Source: Polymorphospora lycopeni
GTDB lineage: Bacteria; Actinomycetota; Actinomycetes; Mycobacteriales; Micromonosporaceae
Direction of reading: 5' to 3'
DNA: 64,000 nucleotides
Assembly: GCF_042237075.1 (NCBI RefSeq)
Contig: NZ_JBCGDC010000005.1
Coordinates: forward strand, 1-64,000
Position numbers and translations under genes: made by a program. The notes beneath the pieces were generated by a model that worked only from the letters and a program-made list of their open reading frames with translations, made no database searches and had not been told where the DNA came from. This document shows, in pieces, positions 53,001-60,593 of the stretch (position 1 is the stretch's first letter; each line of letters begins with the position of its first letter).

Positions 53001-53349
53001 CAACGGTGCCGAGGTCGGCCGCAGCGCCGGCGGCAGCTCCGAGGAGGCCGTCACGCTGAACAACCCGCCGGCCGGGACGTACACCATCGAGATCGACGGG
53101 TACTCGGTTCCGGCCGGGACGACCGAGTACGACTACCTCGACGTGTTCTACAGCACGGCGCTCGGCGCGGTCACCGCGCCGACCACGCCGCTGGTGTTGG
53201 CACACGGGGCGACCGGCACCCTCAACGGTTCGGTCACCGTCCTGTCCGTTCCGGCGGCCGGGCGGCAGCTCTCCGGTGAACTCCAGATCGTCACCGACGA
53301 GGGCGCGGTCGTCGGCCGGGGTGCCCTGGAGATCGGTACGGTCAACTGA
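50095..53349 (+). CDS. Large secreted S8 subtilisin-like protease
   Basis: A 1084-residue exported serine protease. A signal peptide (ending about residue 36, IAYAN) and an I9-like prodomain (about 60-135) precede the catalytic domain with Asp196 (IMDSGIDLDHP), His373 (SSHGSHVAGI) and Ser570 (NGTSMAAPQ). The Asp-His spacing of 177 residues contains a large insert with two calcium-loop-like motifs (GDVNRDGDTSD and VDVNQNRNFTDD). The C-terminal 450 residues form beta domains, including a pre-peptidase-C-like module (ADLDLFIYRNGAEVG). GTG 50095 follows GGAGGA; earlier in-frame starts lack signals. Probably processes or scavenges extracellular protein. Confidence 0.93.
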   Translation: MTKPRIWSRRTSAALLASVMAAGAMTVVGGGIAYANPTTGPDVLKGGPGDKLGAHDRALLAEARGKGEQTVVVIVTTEKGETKDVAAGLTKLGGKIAKQVDEVGYVRAQLPTSAVLRAAELPGVTAVDLNETVPLPAPDPVTDGTAARAARSAVVAPGADTPAANAFMPTHEIGSVAFKEANPTWDGRGITIGIMDSGIDLDHPALQTTTTGERKIVDWFTATDPVFEGDRTWRPMLTSVTGPTFTAAGATWTAPAGTYLFNTFAESAAAGGEVAGDVNRDGDTSDIWGILYNPVTNDIWVDVNQNRNFTDDALMRPYAERFDVGYFGTDNPATPVQEKMPFVVEFREDVDTTAAGGPGLVDYVNIGIPSSSHGSHVAGITAANDMFGNAVFDGAAPGAKLVSARACTFAGGCTAAALYEGMIDLVVNRGVDVVNMSIGGLPGLNDGNNARTHLYNTLINDYGVQLFLSGGNNGPGVNTSGDPSVASDAVAVAASISQATWLANYGSVTRTPEQLFNFSSRGPREDGGLKPNITAPGSAISTTPLWLPGGPVAEAGYPLPPGYQMSNGTSMAAPQAAGAAALLLSAAKATSRDVTPAQLRRAIYSTGDWIPGVTANGQGNGKFNVPNAWNLLAAGVQPGGYTVDAPVCTPLSGFLATPHRGTGLYNRCAATDGGHSRNVPKQYEMTITRTTGPDRNIKHNVQWLGNDGTFRNGPKNIILPLNKPVKIHLEARGDYGDHSAIMRVDDPATPWVDFEFMNTVVVAKTTTAPDFSYEVSGTVDRNLFKTYFVNVPQGAKSLQVNLSGLAEGSQTRFVAFNPQGIPVDSTQSTQCFTNYPSPCKPDERSYDNPQPGIWEIEVESRRTSPQLENPYQLRARIQGVTVDPEVVELPNVTAGEPTPVSLSVTNDYGPISVTAVGGQLGSALSQRPTIAHLAVSTYQVVVPAGASRLVVRIGNPADPAADLDLFIYRNGAEVGRSAGGSSEEAVTLNNPPAGTYTIEIDGYSVPAGTTEYDYLDVFYSTALGAVTAPTTPLVLAHGATGTLNGSVTVLSVPAAGRQLSGELQIVTDEGAVVGRGALEIGTVN

Positions 53350-53373
53350 GCTGACCGCAGCTCGCAGTACGAC

Positions 53374-53406
53374 GAGGAGCCCGTCCCCGGTGGGGGCGGG
53401 CTCCTC
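53374..53406 (+). terminator. Subtilase terminator
   Basis: GAGGAGCCCGTCCCC pairs with GGGGGCGGGCTCCTC (15 pairs including one wobble) around a three-base loop, 24 bases past the stop. Confidence 0.8.
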
Positions 53407-53460
53407 CGTGTCCGGGCCGGCCGGTGCGGCGGGGGCCGGGCCCCGGCGGCGTGGGCCGGC

Positions 53461-53889
53461 TCAGGCGGGTTCGGCGGTCTCGACCACGAACGGCGTGCCC
53501 TGCTGGCAGGTGGTCATCATGTCGGCCTGCACCCGGCCGGTGACGGTGACCCGGGCGCCGGCCCGGACCGTGGGGGTGCCGCCGACGAGCAGGTAGCCGT
53601 CGAGCAGGAAACAGTTGGGTTCGACCCCGGCGGTCACGGTGCCGGTCAGGGTCATCAGGCCCGGCGGGCGCCGGGTGGGGCCTGGGGCGCCGGTCGCGCC
53701 AGGGCCGGTCGCCGTCCGGTCCGGGGTCGGCTTGACCGTCGGCACCGGCAGGTCTTCGGATCCGGACGGGCTGGTCACCGTTCCTCCTTGCGTCGGGCCG
53801 GGCGACGGGGCGGCCGTCCCGTCCTGGGCACAGGCCCCGACCAGCAGGCACAACACCAGGCCGGGCAGGACCTTCCGGAACGTCTTCAT
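53461..53889 (-). CDS. Small secreted lipoprotein, OB-fold-like
   Basis: A 142-residue lipoprotein with lipobox LVGAC (Cys20), a Pro/Thr/Gly-rich linker to about residue 75 and a compact beta domain (LMTLTGTVTAGVEPNCFLLDG, AGARVTVTGRVQADMMTTCQQGTPFVV) with two cysteines suited to a disulfide. The 'GTVTAGVE.NCFLLDG' stretch resembles small OB-fold proteins. It lies between the subtilase and ispH; it shares the ispH strand and begins 49 bases after ispH ends. Function unknown. Confidence 0.72.
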   Translation of the reverse strand: MKTFRKVLPGLVLCLLVGACAQDGTAAPSPGPTQGGTVTSPSGSEDLPVPTVKPTPDRTATGPGATGAPGPTRRPPGLMTLTGTVTAGVEPNCFLLDGYLLVGGTPTVRAGARVTVTGRVQADMMTTCQQGTPFVVETAEPA

Positions 53890-53938
53890 ACGATCTTCGA
53901 CGCGCTGGCGGCCGGCGGCGTTCCCATCCCGCCGCCGG

Positions 53939-54967
53939 TCAGGCGCGTCCGGCGCCGGCGGCGAGGGTCGCGGCCTCGGCGGACCGGGCGGTGGCCGCCG
54001 CCTTCATGTCCCGCTTGAGCTCCTGCGGGAGCGAGAAGGTCAGCCGCTCGTCGGCGGTCGTCACCTCGGCCACGTCGGTGAAGCCGCGCTCGGCCAGGTG
54101 GTCGAGCACCTCCATCACCAGGTCGTCGGGGACGCTGGCGCCGGAGGTCAGGCCGACCGTGGTCGCCCCGGCGAGCCACTCGTCGGCGATCTCGGAGGCG
54201 TAGTCGACCAGGTGACCGGCTCGCGCACCGGCGTCCAGGGCCACCTCCACCAGGCGTACGGAGTTGGAGGAGTTGCGGGAGCCGACCACGATCACCACGT
54301 CGCAGTCCGGGGCGATCTGCTTCACCACGTGCTGCCGGTTGGAGGTCGCGTAGCAGATGTCGTCGCTGGGCGGCGACTGGAGCATCGGCAGCCGACGCTT
54401 GAGGCGGGCGACCGTCTCCATCGTCTCGTCGACCGAGAGCGTGGTCTGCGACAGCCAGACGACCTTCGAGGGGTCACGCACCGTCACCTTGTCGACACCA
54501 TCGGGGCCGTCGACGAGCTGGACGTGGGCCGGAGCCTCACCGGCGGTGCCGATGACCTCTTCGTGCCCTTCGTGCCCGATGAGCAGGATGTCGTAGTCCT
54601 CGGCGGCGAACCGCTTCGCCTCCTGGTGGACCTTGGTGACCAGCGGGCAGGTGGCGTCGATCGCCTTCAGCGAGCGCTCCCTCGCCTGCTCGTGCACCTC
54701 CGGCGCGACGCCGTGCGCCGAGAAGATCACGATCGACCCCTCGGGCACCTCCTCGTTCTCCTCGACGAAGATGGCGCCCTGCCGCTCCAGGGTCGACACG
54801 ACGTGCTTGTTGTGCACGATCTGCTTGCGTACGTAGATCGGCGCCCCGTAGAGCTTGAGCGCCTCTTCCACGGTCTGCACGGCGCGGTCCACGCCGGCGC
54901 AGTAGCCGCGGGGCTTCGCCAGCAGCACGCGCTTGCGGGTCTGGGGGATCGCCTGAGCCTCGGTCAC
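53939..54967 (-). CDS. ispH: 4-hydroxy-3-methylbut-2-enyl diphosphate reductase
   Basis: A 342-residue [4Fe-4S] enzyme completing the MEP isoprenoid pathway by converting HMBPP to IPP and DMAPP. Cluster ligands are Cys23 (PRGYCAGVDRA), Cys107 (DATCPLV) and Cys205 (DDICYATSN); the substrate residues SAHGV and NSSNS are present. GTG 54967 is preferred over ATG 54976 because a minus-strand TACGAT ends seven bases before it and overlaps that ATG. The ispH-xseA-xseB-glpX order resembles the mycobacterial Rv1110-Rv1099 region. Divergent from xseA. Confidence 0.95.
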   Translation of the reverse strand: MTEAQAIPQTRKRVLLAKPRGYCAGVDRAVQTVEEALKLYGAPIYVRKQIVHNKHVVSTLERQGAIFVEENEEVPEGSIVIFSAHGVAPEVHEQARERSLKAIDATCPLVTKVHQEAKRFAAEDYDILLIGHEGHEEVIGTAGEAPAHVQLVDGPDGVDKVTVRDPSKVVWLSQTTLSVDETMETVARLKRRLPMLQSPPSDDICYATSNRQHVVKQIAPDCDVVIVVGSRNSSNSVRLVEVALDAGARAGHLVDYASEIADEWLAGATTVGLTSGASVPDDLVMEVLDHLAERGFTDVAEVTTADERLTFSLPQELKRDMKAAATARSAEAATLAAGAGRA

Positions 54968-54974
54968 GTGCCCC

Positions 54975-54980
54975 ATCGTA
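54975..54980 (-). promoter_or_regulatory. -10 element of ispH
   Basis: TACGAT, seven bases before GTG 54967; it decides the start codon. Confidence 0.5.
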
Positions 54981-55098
54981 CGTGGGCCGCCCGAGGGCGG
55001 CAGCGGCCGCGAGCCGCACCACCCCGGGTTCCGCCCGCGCGGCCGGGACCGGGACCGGCACGCCGGCCGGGCTCGCGGACGGTGTCGGTGGCCGGCCG

Positions 55099-55104
55099 TA
55101 GGCT
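55099..55104 (+). promoter_or_regulatory. -10 element of xseA
   Basis: TAGGCT, six bases before GTG 55111; leaderless. Confidence 0.5.
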
Positions 55105-55110
55105 GGCCCG

Positions 55111-56331
55111 GTGACCCAGGCCGAGACGCCCCGCAGCACTCCCGAAGAGCCATGGCCGGTGCGCGTGGTGAGCCAGAAGGTGAGCGCCTGGATCGCCAAG
55201 CTCGGCTGGGTCTGGGTCGACGGGCAGGTGGCCCAGATCAGCCGGCGGCCGGGCGCGAGCACCGTGTTCCTCACCCTGCGTGACCCGTCGGCCGATCTCA
55301 GCCTGACCGTGACCACCAACCGCGACGTGCTCGACGCCGGGGCGCCCGAGCTGGCCGAGGGAGCCCGGGTGGTGCTGCACGCGCGCCCCGAGTTCTACGC
55401 GGCCCGGGGCACGCTGAGCCTGCGCGCCGACGAGATCCGGCAGGTCGGGCTCGGCGAGCTGCTGGCCCGGCTGGAGAAGCTCAAGAAGCTGCTCGCCGCC
55501 GAAGGGCTTTTCGACCGGGCCCGCAAGCGCCGCCCGCCGTTCCTGCCCGGCCGGGTGGGTCTGATCACCGGCCGGGCCTCGGCGGCCGAACGCGACGTGC
55601 TCACCAACGCCCGTCGGCGCTGGCCCGCGGTCGAGTTCCGGGTGGTCAACGTGCCGGTCCAGGGGCCGACGGCCGTACCGCAGATCATCGAGGCGCTCCG
55701 GCTGCTCGACGCCGACGAGGGTGTCGACGTGATCGTCCTGGCCCGGGGCGGTGGCAGCGTCGAGGACCTGCTCCCCTTCTCCGACGAGGCGCTGTGCCGG
55801 ACGGTCTTCGGCTGCCGCACCCCGGTGGTCAGCGCCATCGGCCACGAGACCGACGTCCCGCTGGTCGACTACGTCGCCGACGTACGCGCGTCGACCCCGA
55901 CCGACGCCGCCAAGCGGATCGTGCCCGACCTGGCCGAGGAACTGCGGCTGATCCGGCAGGCCCGGCAGCGCCTCGACCGCGCCGTGGTCGGCCTGCTGGA
56001 CCGCGAGCGGCAGCGCCTCGACGCGGTCCGCTCCCGGCCGGTCCTCGCCCGGCCCGAGGTGATGATCGAACAGCGGGTCGTCGACGTACGCGGCCTGCGC
56101 GAGCGGGCCGGCCGCTGCCTCGACCACCGGCTCACCACGGCCACCGGCGACCTGCGGCAGACCCTCGCCCGGCTGCGGGCACTGTCACCGGCCGCGACGC
56201 TGCAGCGGGGCTACGCCATCGTGCAGCGCGCCGACGGCCACGTCGTCCGGGCGGCCGGCGAGGTGACGAAGGGCGACCAGATCCGGCTCCGGCTCGCCGA
56301 GGGCGAGCTGGAGGCGACCGTCGACGGCTGA
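55111..56331 (+). CDS. xseA: Exodeoxyribonuclease VII large subunit
   Basis: A 406-residue single-strand exonuclease subunit. The N-terminal OB-fold (WVDGQVAQISRRPGASTVFLTLRD) binds DNA; the catalytic core contains RVGLITGRASAAERDVL, VIVLARGGGSVEDLLPF and VVSAIGHETDVPLVDYVADVRASTP. A helical C-terminal arm wraps the small subunits. GTG 55111 has TAGGCT six bases upstream. It is followed 18 bases later by xseB on the same transcript. Confidence 0.95.
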   Translation: MTQAETPRSTPEEPWPVRVVSQKVSAWIAKLGWVWVDGQVAQISRRPGASTVFLTLRDPSADLSLTVTTNRDVLDAGAPELAEGARVVLHARPEFYAARGTLSLRADEIRQVGLGELLARLEKLKKLLAAEGLFDRARKRRPPFLPGRVGLITGRASAAERDVLTNARRRWPAVEFRVVNVPVQGPTAVPQIIEALRLLDADEGVDVIVLARGGGSVEDLLPFSDEALCRTVFGCRTPVVSAIGHETDVPLVDYVADVRASTPTDAAKRIVPDLAEELRLIRQARQRLDRAVVGLLDRERQRLDAVRSRPVLARPEVMIEQRVVDVRGLRERAGRCLDHRLTTATGDLRQTLARLRALSPAATLQRGYAIVQRADGHVVRAAGEVTKGDQIRLRLAEGELEATVDG

Positions 56332-56349
56332 GATGTGGGAAGGACCACG

Positions 56350-56583
56350 TTGAGCGAGCAGAAGTCCCGTGGCGGCGACACCGCCGACGAACGGCTGACC
56401 TACGAGCAGGCCCGGGCCGAACTGGCGACGGTGGTCGAGCGGCTGGAGGCCGGCGGCACCTCGCTGGAGGAGTCGTTGGCACTGTGGGAGCGTGGCGAAC
56501 GGCTCGCCGACACCTGCCAGCGCTGGCTGGACGGCGCCCGCGACCGGTTGGACGCCGCCCGCCAGGCCCGCGAGAGCGCCTGA
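56350..56583 (+). CDS. xseB: Exodeoxyribonuclease VII small subunit
   Basis: A 77-residue helical protein (LTYEQARAELATVVERLEAGGTSLEESLALWERGERLADTCQRWL) matching XseB, several copies of which coat the XseA arm. TTG 56350 is preferred because GGAAGGA lies six bases upstream; GTG 56335 would add five residues. The xseAB unit ends at a hairpin. Confidence 0.92.
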   Translation: MSEQKSRGGDTADERLTYEQARAELATVVERLEAGGTSLEESLALWERGERLADTCQRWLDGARDRLDAARQARESA

Positions 56584-56620
56584 CGGGCGGCGTCAGCCCC
56601 TCTGCCGCGCCGCTGGGAGG

Positions 56621-56656
56621 CGCGGCTTCGGGACGTCTTCGCGCGCCGAAGCCGCG
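56621..56656. terminator. Bidirectional hairpin between xseB and lipoprotein gene
   Basis: Perfect CGCGGCTTCGG / CCGAAGCCGCG stem with a 14-base loop in the 74-base convergent gap. Confidence 0.7.
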
Positions 56657-56657
56657 G

Positions 56658-57473
56658 TCAGTCGGTCAACAGCTCGTACGCCGCCTCGGGGGCCCGCATG
56701 CTCTGGGCGGCCGTCGGCCGGCGTGGCGGGGGCGCCGTCCCGAACTCGCTGTACACGATCTTGATTTCCCGTGCCTCGACCTCCCCGGCGGCGGGGGTCG
56801 AGATGCCCAGCTCGACCAGCCGACCCTCCGCGTCGATCCGGGCCTCGAACGGGATGGACGCGGCTGCCGCGCCGAGTGCCTCCAGCATCCCCTCGTCGAG
56901 CAGCGCCGAATCGGCCACCTTGCCGAGGTCGACGGTGCCGCGGTAGGTGCCGGCCCCGGTGTCCCGCACGTCGGTGGCCGTCTGGAAGAGCGCCGCGGCG
57001 AGCGCCGGGTCCGGCGAGTCGGATTCCCCGGCCTCCACGTCCAGCACGTCCGGAACGCGGGCCGGGTCGACCAGGAGGTACTTGTCACTCCACGAGTCGA
57101 TGCCCGCGGCCTTGTTGAGTTCGTCCCCGTAGTCGATCCGCACCCACACGTCCTCGTTGATGAGGATGAACTCCAACGTGCCCGGGTCGCCGTCGATGTC
57201 GAAGAGGAGCTTGGCGGCGGTGCTTTCGCTGGCCATATCCACCACACCCACGATGTCCTCGGAGCCACCGGTGACGGTATAGAGGAAGTTGCCCTGGTCG
57301 AACACCTTGGTCGAGTCGAGCAGCGCCTGGCGCAGGTCGGGCGTCGCGCTCACCCCGGGCGTCGCGTCCTCTTCCGGCGGGCTGTGCGACCAGACCCGTA
57401 TGCAGCCGGTCGTGCCGAAGGCGAGCAGGGAGGCGGCGACGAGCCCGGCGAGGGTCCGCCGAATGGTCTTCAC
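56658..57473 (-). CDS. Secreted lipoprotein, LppX/LprG-like fold suspected
   Basis: A 271-residue lipoprotein with lipobox TTGC (Cys24) and a mature domain of alternating strands (LRQALLDSTKVFDQGNFLYTVTGG; AKLLFDIDGDPGTLEFILINEDVWVRID; GRLVELGIS). The pattern of a helical start followed by a long beta sheet resembles LppX/LprAFG lipid carriers or related extracytoplasmic proteins. GTG 57473 is favoured because GGAGAAG lies nine bases upstream; GTG 57488 is also in frame. Convergent with xseB. Function unknown. Confidence 0.72.
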   Translation of the reverse strand: MKTIRRTLAGLVAASLLAFGTTGCIRVWSHSPPEEDATPGVSATPDLRQALLDSTKVFDQGNFLYTVTGGSEDIVGVVDMASESTAAKLLFDIDGDPGTLEFILINEDVWVRIDYGDELNKAAGIDSWSDKYLLVDPARVPDVLDVEAGESDSPDPALAAALFQTATDVRDTGAGTYRGTVDLGKVADSALLDEGMLEALGAAAASIPFEARIDAEGRLVELGISTPAAGEVEAREIKIVYSEFGTAPPPRRPTAAQSMRAPEAAYELLTD

Positions 57474-57600
57474 GAGAAGCTTCTCCACGGGTCTGCCCCG
57501 ACCCCAGGATCGGCCGGGCGGCTGCGTCGGCAAGCCTAGGAACGCCCCATGGAAGAAACGCTTGAAGAACACTTGAAGCGGCCCGTACCGCCCCGCCGGC

Positions 57601-58278
57601 CTACCCCAGGCCGTCCGCCAGATCGCGCAGCTCCGCCTCGGTCGCGGAGCCGACCACCATGACGGTGCGCTCGGGTTCGAGCAGGACCAGCGCCCGCTCG
57701 CCGGGCCGGGCCGTGTAGCGCTGCCAGGTGCGCCCGCCGATCTCGATGACGCCCTGCGGCTGGCCGTCCGCGGTCAACTCCTGCGGCAGGAGGGTCTCGG
57801 CCGGCACGTCGCTCTGCACGAGCTGCACCCCCTCCCCCTCGGGCGAGACGAAACCGACGCGCAGGGTCGCGGTGCCGTCGGCACCGTTGAAGTTGGCGGT
57901 GACCGGCCGCCAGTCGTCGTCGACACCGGTCGGGTCGATCACCTCGAACGCCCCGGACGCCCGCGCCTGGGCCACCGCCGGCGCGGGGTCGATCACCACC
58001 GGCTGGTCGGCGCCGAAGAAGACCCGGTAGATGCCGAAGATCAGGGCGATCGGCACCAGCAGCACGAGCAGCGAGATCGCCATGTCCTTCGGCGACCGCT
58101 CGGATCTCCCGGTGGGTTCACCCGAACCCGGTGGCGGCACGTCGGGATCCTCACCGGTCGACCCGGCGGACGCCGGATCGGCGCCGGCGAGCAGGTCGGT
58201 GTCGGTGTCGGCGGTCGTCCGCCCGGGCGGGGGTACGGGCCCACGCTCGGTGGGCTGGGCTGGTTCCACGTACCCCAT
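57601..58278 (-). CDS. DUF4245-like single-span protein
   Basis: A 225-residue protein with a Pro/Thr/Asp-rich cytoplasmic segment of about 65 residues, one transmembrane helix (DMAISLLVLLVPIALIFGIYRVFFG) and an extracytoplasmic domain (FEVIDPTGVDDDWRPVTANFNGADGTATLRVGF; ALVLLEPERTVMVVGSATEAELRDLA) typical of DUF4245. It is conserved next to glpX in actinobacteria. ATG 58278 or GTG 58269 may be the start; AAAGAT ends seven bases before the latter. Role unknown. Confidence 0.8.
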   Translation of the reverse strand: MGYVEPAQPTERGPVPPPGRTTADTDTDLLAGADPASAGSTGEDPDVPPPGSGEPTGRSERSPKDMAISLLVLLVPIALIFGIYRVFFGADQPVVIDPAPAVAQARASGAFEVIDPTGVDDDWRPVTANFNGADGTATLRVGFVSPEGEGVQLVQSDVPAETLLPQELTADGQPQGVIEIGGRTWQRYTARPGERALVLLEPERTVMVVGSATEAELRDLADGLG

Positions 58279-58283
58279 CTTTA

Positions 58284-58321
58284 CAGTCGCCGTCGGCGGC
58301 CCCCAGCTTGGCAGTCGCCGT
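58284..58321. repeat. Direct repeat CAGTCGCCGT in the DUF4245-glpX divergent region
   Basis: CAGTCGCCGT occurs at 58284-58293 and 58312-58321 (28-base pitch), just upstream of the DUF4245 start. The rest of the 243-base gap to glpX is GC-rich with no recognised motif. Confidence 0.45.
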
Positions 58322-58521
58322 AAGCGCCACGATCCGGACCATCGGCGCCCCGAACGGACGTTCAGCCCACGACCGTGCCAGGATCGAGGCGAACCGCCCC
58401 CGCCCGGCCCCGGAAGAGGGTTCGATGGGCGCGGGACGCGGGATCGCGGCCGGCCCACGCCGCCGGACGCGATCGAGCCGCCGGGCAACACCGGACCGAC
58501 GGAACGAGTGAGGTAACCGCG

Positions 58522-59553
58522 ATGACCGCTACTAGCACCCGGGTACCGCAGAACCTGGACCGCAACCTCGCCCTGGACCTGGTCCGGGTCACCGAGGCCG
58601 CCGCCATGGCCGCCGGTCGCTGGGTCGGCCGCGGTGACAAGGAGGGCGGCGACGGCGCGGCCGTCGACGCGATGCGCAAGCTGATCAACTCGATCCAGAT
58701 GCGCGGTGTCGTCGTCATCGGCGAGGGCGAGAAGGACAACGCGCCGATGCTCTTCAACGGCGAGCGGGTCGGCGACGGCACCGGTCCCGAGGTGGACGTG
58801 GCGGTCGACCCGGTCGACGGGACCACCCTGATGAGCAAGGGCATGCCGAACGCCCTCGCGGTGCTCGCGGTCGCCGAGCGGGGCGCGATGTTCGACCCCA
58901 GCGCGGTGTTCTACATGGAGAAGCTGGCGGTCGGCCCGGACTGCGCGGACGTCATCGACATCACGGCCGGGGCGACGGAGAACCTGCGCCGGATCGCCAG
59001 GGTCAAGAAGTCCAGCATCTCGGACGTCACCGTCTGCATCCTCGACCGGCCCCGCCACCAGCGCCTCGTCGAGGAGGTACGGGACGCCGGCGCCCGGATC
59101 CGGTTCATCTCCGACGGCGACATCGCCGGCGCCATCTCGGCCGCCCGGCTCGAGTCCGACGTGGACGTGCTGATGGGCATCGGCGGCACGCCGGAGGGCA
59201 TCACCGCCGCCTGCGCGCTCAAGTGCATGGGTGGTGCCATCCAGGGTCGGCTCTGGCCGCACGACGACGCCGAGCGCGAGCGGGCCGTCGCGGCCGGGCA
59301 CGACCTCGACCGCGTACTCACCACCGACGACCTGGTCACCGGCGACAACTGCTTCTTCGTCGCCACCGGGGTCACCTCGGGCGACCTGCTGCGTGGCGTG
59401 CGCTACCGCTCCGGCGGCGCCTACACCCAGTCGATCGTCATGCGCTCCAAGAGCGGCACGATCCGGGTGATCGACTCCTACCACCGGCTGGAGAAGCTCG
59501 CCCTCTACTCGGCCATCGACTTCGACGGCCGGCCGATCGCCGAGCAGGAGTGA
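58522..59553 (+). CDS. glpX: Class II fructose-1,6-bisphosphatase
   Basis: A 343-residue gluconeogenic enzyme hydrolysing FBP to fructose-6-phosphate; the only FBPase type in many actinobacteria. Metal and substrate motifs include VVVIGEGEKDNAPML, VAVDPVDGTTLMSKG and MGIGGTPEGITAACALKCMGG. ATG 58522 has GTGAGG nine bases upstream. Its stop overlaps the GTG of the next gene (GTGA), so both are co-translated. Confidence 0.96.
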   Translation: MTATSTRVPQNLDRNLALDLVRVTEAAAMAAGRWVGRGDKEGGDGAAVDAMRKLINSIQMRGVVVIGEGEKDNAPMLFNGERVGDGTGPEVDVAVDPVDGTTLMSKGMPNALAVLAVAERGAMFDPSAVFYMEKLAVGPDCADVIDITAGATENLRRIARVKKSSISDVTVCILDRPRHQRLVEEVRDAGARIRFISDGDIAGAISAARLESDVDVLMGIGGTPEGITAACALKCMGGAIQGRLWPHDDAERERAVAAGHDLDRVLTTDDLVTGDNCFFVATGVTSGDLLRGVRYRSGGAYTQSIVMRSKSGTIRVIDSYHRLEKLALYSAIDFDGRPIAEQE

Positions 59554-60542
59554 CCACCACCGAACCGGGTACCGCCGCGACCCCGACCGTCCCGTCCAGC
59601 CGGCGTGCGGTCGGGGTCGTACTCGGCGTGGTCGCGGGGGTCGCCCTCGCCGCCCAGTCCCGGGTCAACGGCGAACTCGGGGTACGTCTGCACGACGGCA
59701 TCGCCGCCGCCGTCGTCTCCTTCGGCTCCGGTCTGGTGATCCTGACCGTCCTGACGGCGGTGGTGCCGGCCGCCCGGCGTGGTCTACGGATCCTGCGGAC
59801 GGCGTTGCGCGACGGCGGCCTGCGGCCCTGGCAGTGCCTCGGCGGGGTCTGCGGCGCGTTCCTCGTCGCCACCCAGGGCCTGACCGTCGCCACACTCGGC
59901 GTCGCCGTCTTCATCGTCGCCGTGGTCGCCGGCCAGTCCACCAGCAGCCTCGCCGTCGACCGGGCCGGATTCGGGCCGGCGGGCCGGCAACCGGTCACCG
60001 CGCCCCGCCTCGCCGGTGCGGTGCTGACCGTGCTGGCCGTCCTGCTCGCCGTCGGTGACCGGCTGGGCAGTCCCTCGGCGCTCGCCCTGGCCCTGCTGCC
60101 CGCCCTCGCCGGGATGGGGATCGCCTGGCAGCAGGCGGTCAACGGGCACGTACGGATCGCCTCCGGCAGCGCGATCACCGCGTCGTTCGTCAACTTCGTC
60201 ACCGGTACGGCGGCCCTGCTGCTCGCCTTCGTGGTCGTGGTGGCCGTACGCGGCTGGCCGGACGGCCAGTGGCCGACCGAACCGTGGCTCTACACCGGTG
60301 GTGTGATCGGCACGTTCTTCATCGCGGTGGCCGCGGTCGTGGTGCAGTACACCGGGGTGCTGCTGCTCAGCCTGTCGATGATCGCGGGGCAGGTCGGCGG
60401 TGCGCTGCTGTTCGACGTGCTGATCCCGCCGCCGACGGGGCGGCCGGGGGTGACCACCGTCGTCGGCGCGGCCCTGACCCTCGTCGCGGTCCTGTTGGCC
60501 GCCGGCGTACGGGGGCTCCGGCCACCGCGTCGGCGGGGGTGA
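59550..60542 (+). CDS. DMT-superfamily transporter, DUF606/YdcZ-like
   Basis: A 330-residue membrane protein with about ten spans forming two repeats of five (VGVVLGVVAGVALAAQSRVNGELG at the start; LPALAGMGIAWQQAVNGHVRIASGSAITASFVNFVTG in the second half). The paired QSRVNGELG and QQAVNGHVRI are the repeated signature of the DUF606 group of drug/metabolite transporters. GTG 59550 overlaps the glpX stop. Substrate unknown; linkage to glpX does not indicate one. Confidence 0.85.
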   Translation: MTTTEPGTAATPTVPSSRRAVGVVLGVVAGVALAAQSRVNGELGVRLHDGIAAAVVSFGSGLVILTVLTAVVPAARRGLRILRTALRDGGLRPWQCLGGVCGAFLVATQGLTVATLGVAVFIVAVVAGQSTSSLAVDRAGFGPAGRQPVTAPRLAGAVLTVLAVLLAVGDRLGSPSALALALLPALAGMGIAWQQAVNGHVRIASGSAITASFVNFVTGTAALLLAFVVVVAVRGWPDGQWPTEPWLYTGGVIGTFFIAVAAVVVQYTGVLLLSLSMIAGQVGGALLFDVLIPPPTGRPGVTTVVGAALTLVAVLLAAGVRGLRPPRRRG

Positions 60543-60544
60543 GG

Positions 60545-60571
60545 GCCGGCCGGCGCCGCGGCCCGGCCGGC
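60545..60571. terminator. Hairpin between convergent transporter and flavoprotein genes
   Basis: GCCGGCCGG / CCGGCCGGC, nine perfect pairs with a nine-base GC-rich loop. Confidence 0.6.
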
Positions 60572-60593
60572 ACCGGCCAACGCGGCACCGGGC

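Noticed and set aside
50146..53205. 1019-residue minus-strand frame opposite the subtilase
   Set aside because: Val/Gly/Arg/Asp-rich antisense shadow with no motif, while the plus strand has signal peptide and catalytic triad.
53407..53460. GC-rich run with partial GGGGCC/GGCCCC symmetry as a terminator for the small lipoprotein
   Set aside because: Several equally poor alternative stems and no U tract; not distinguishable from local GC richness.
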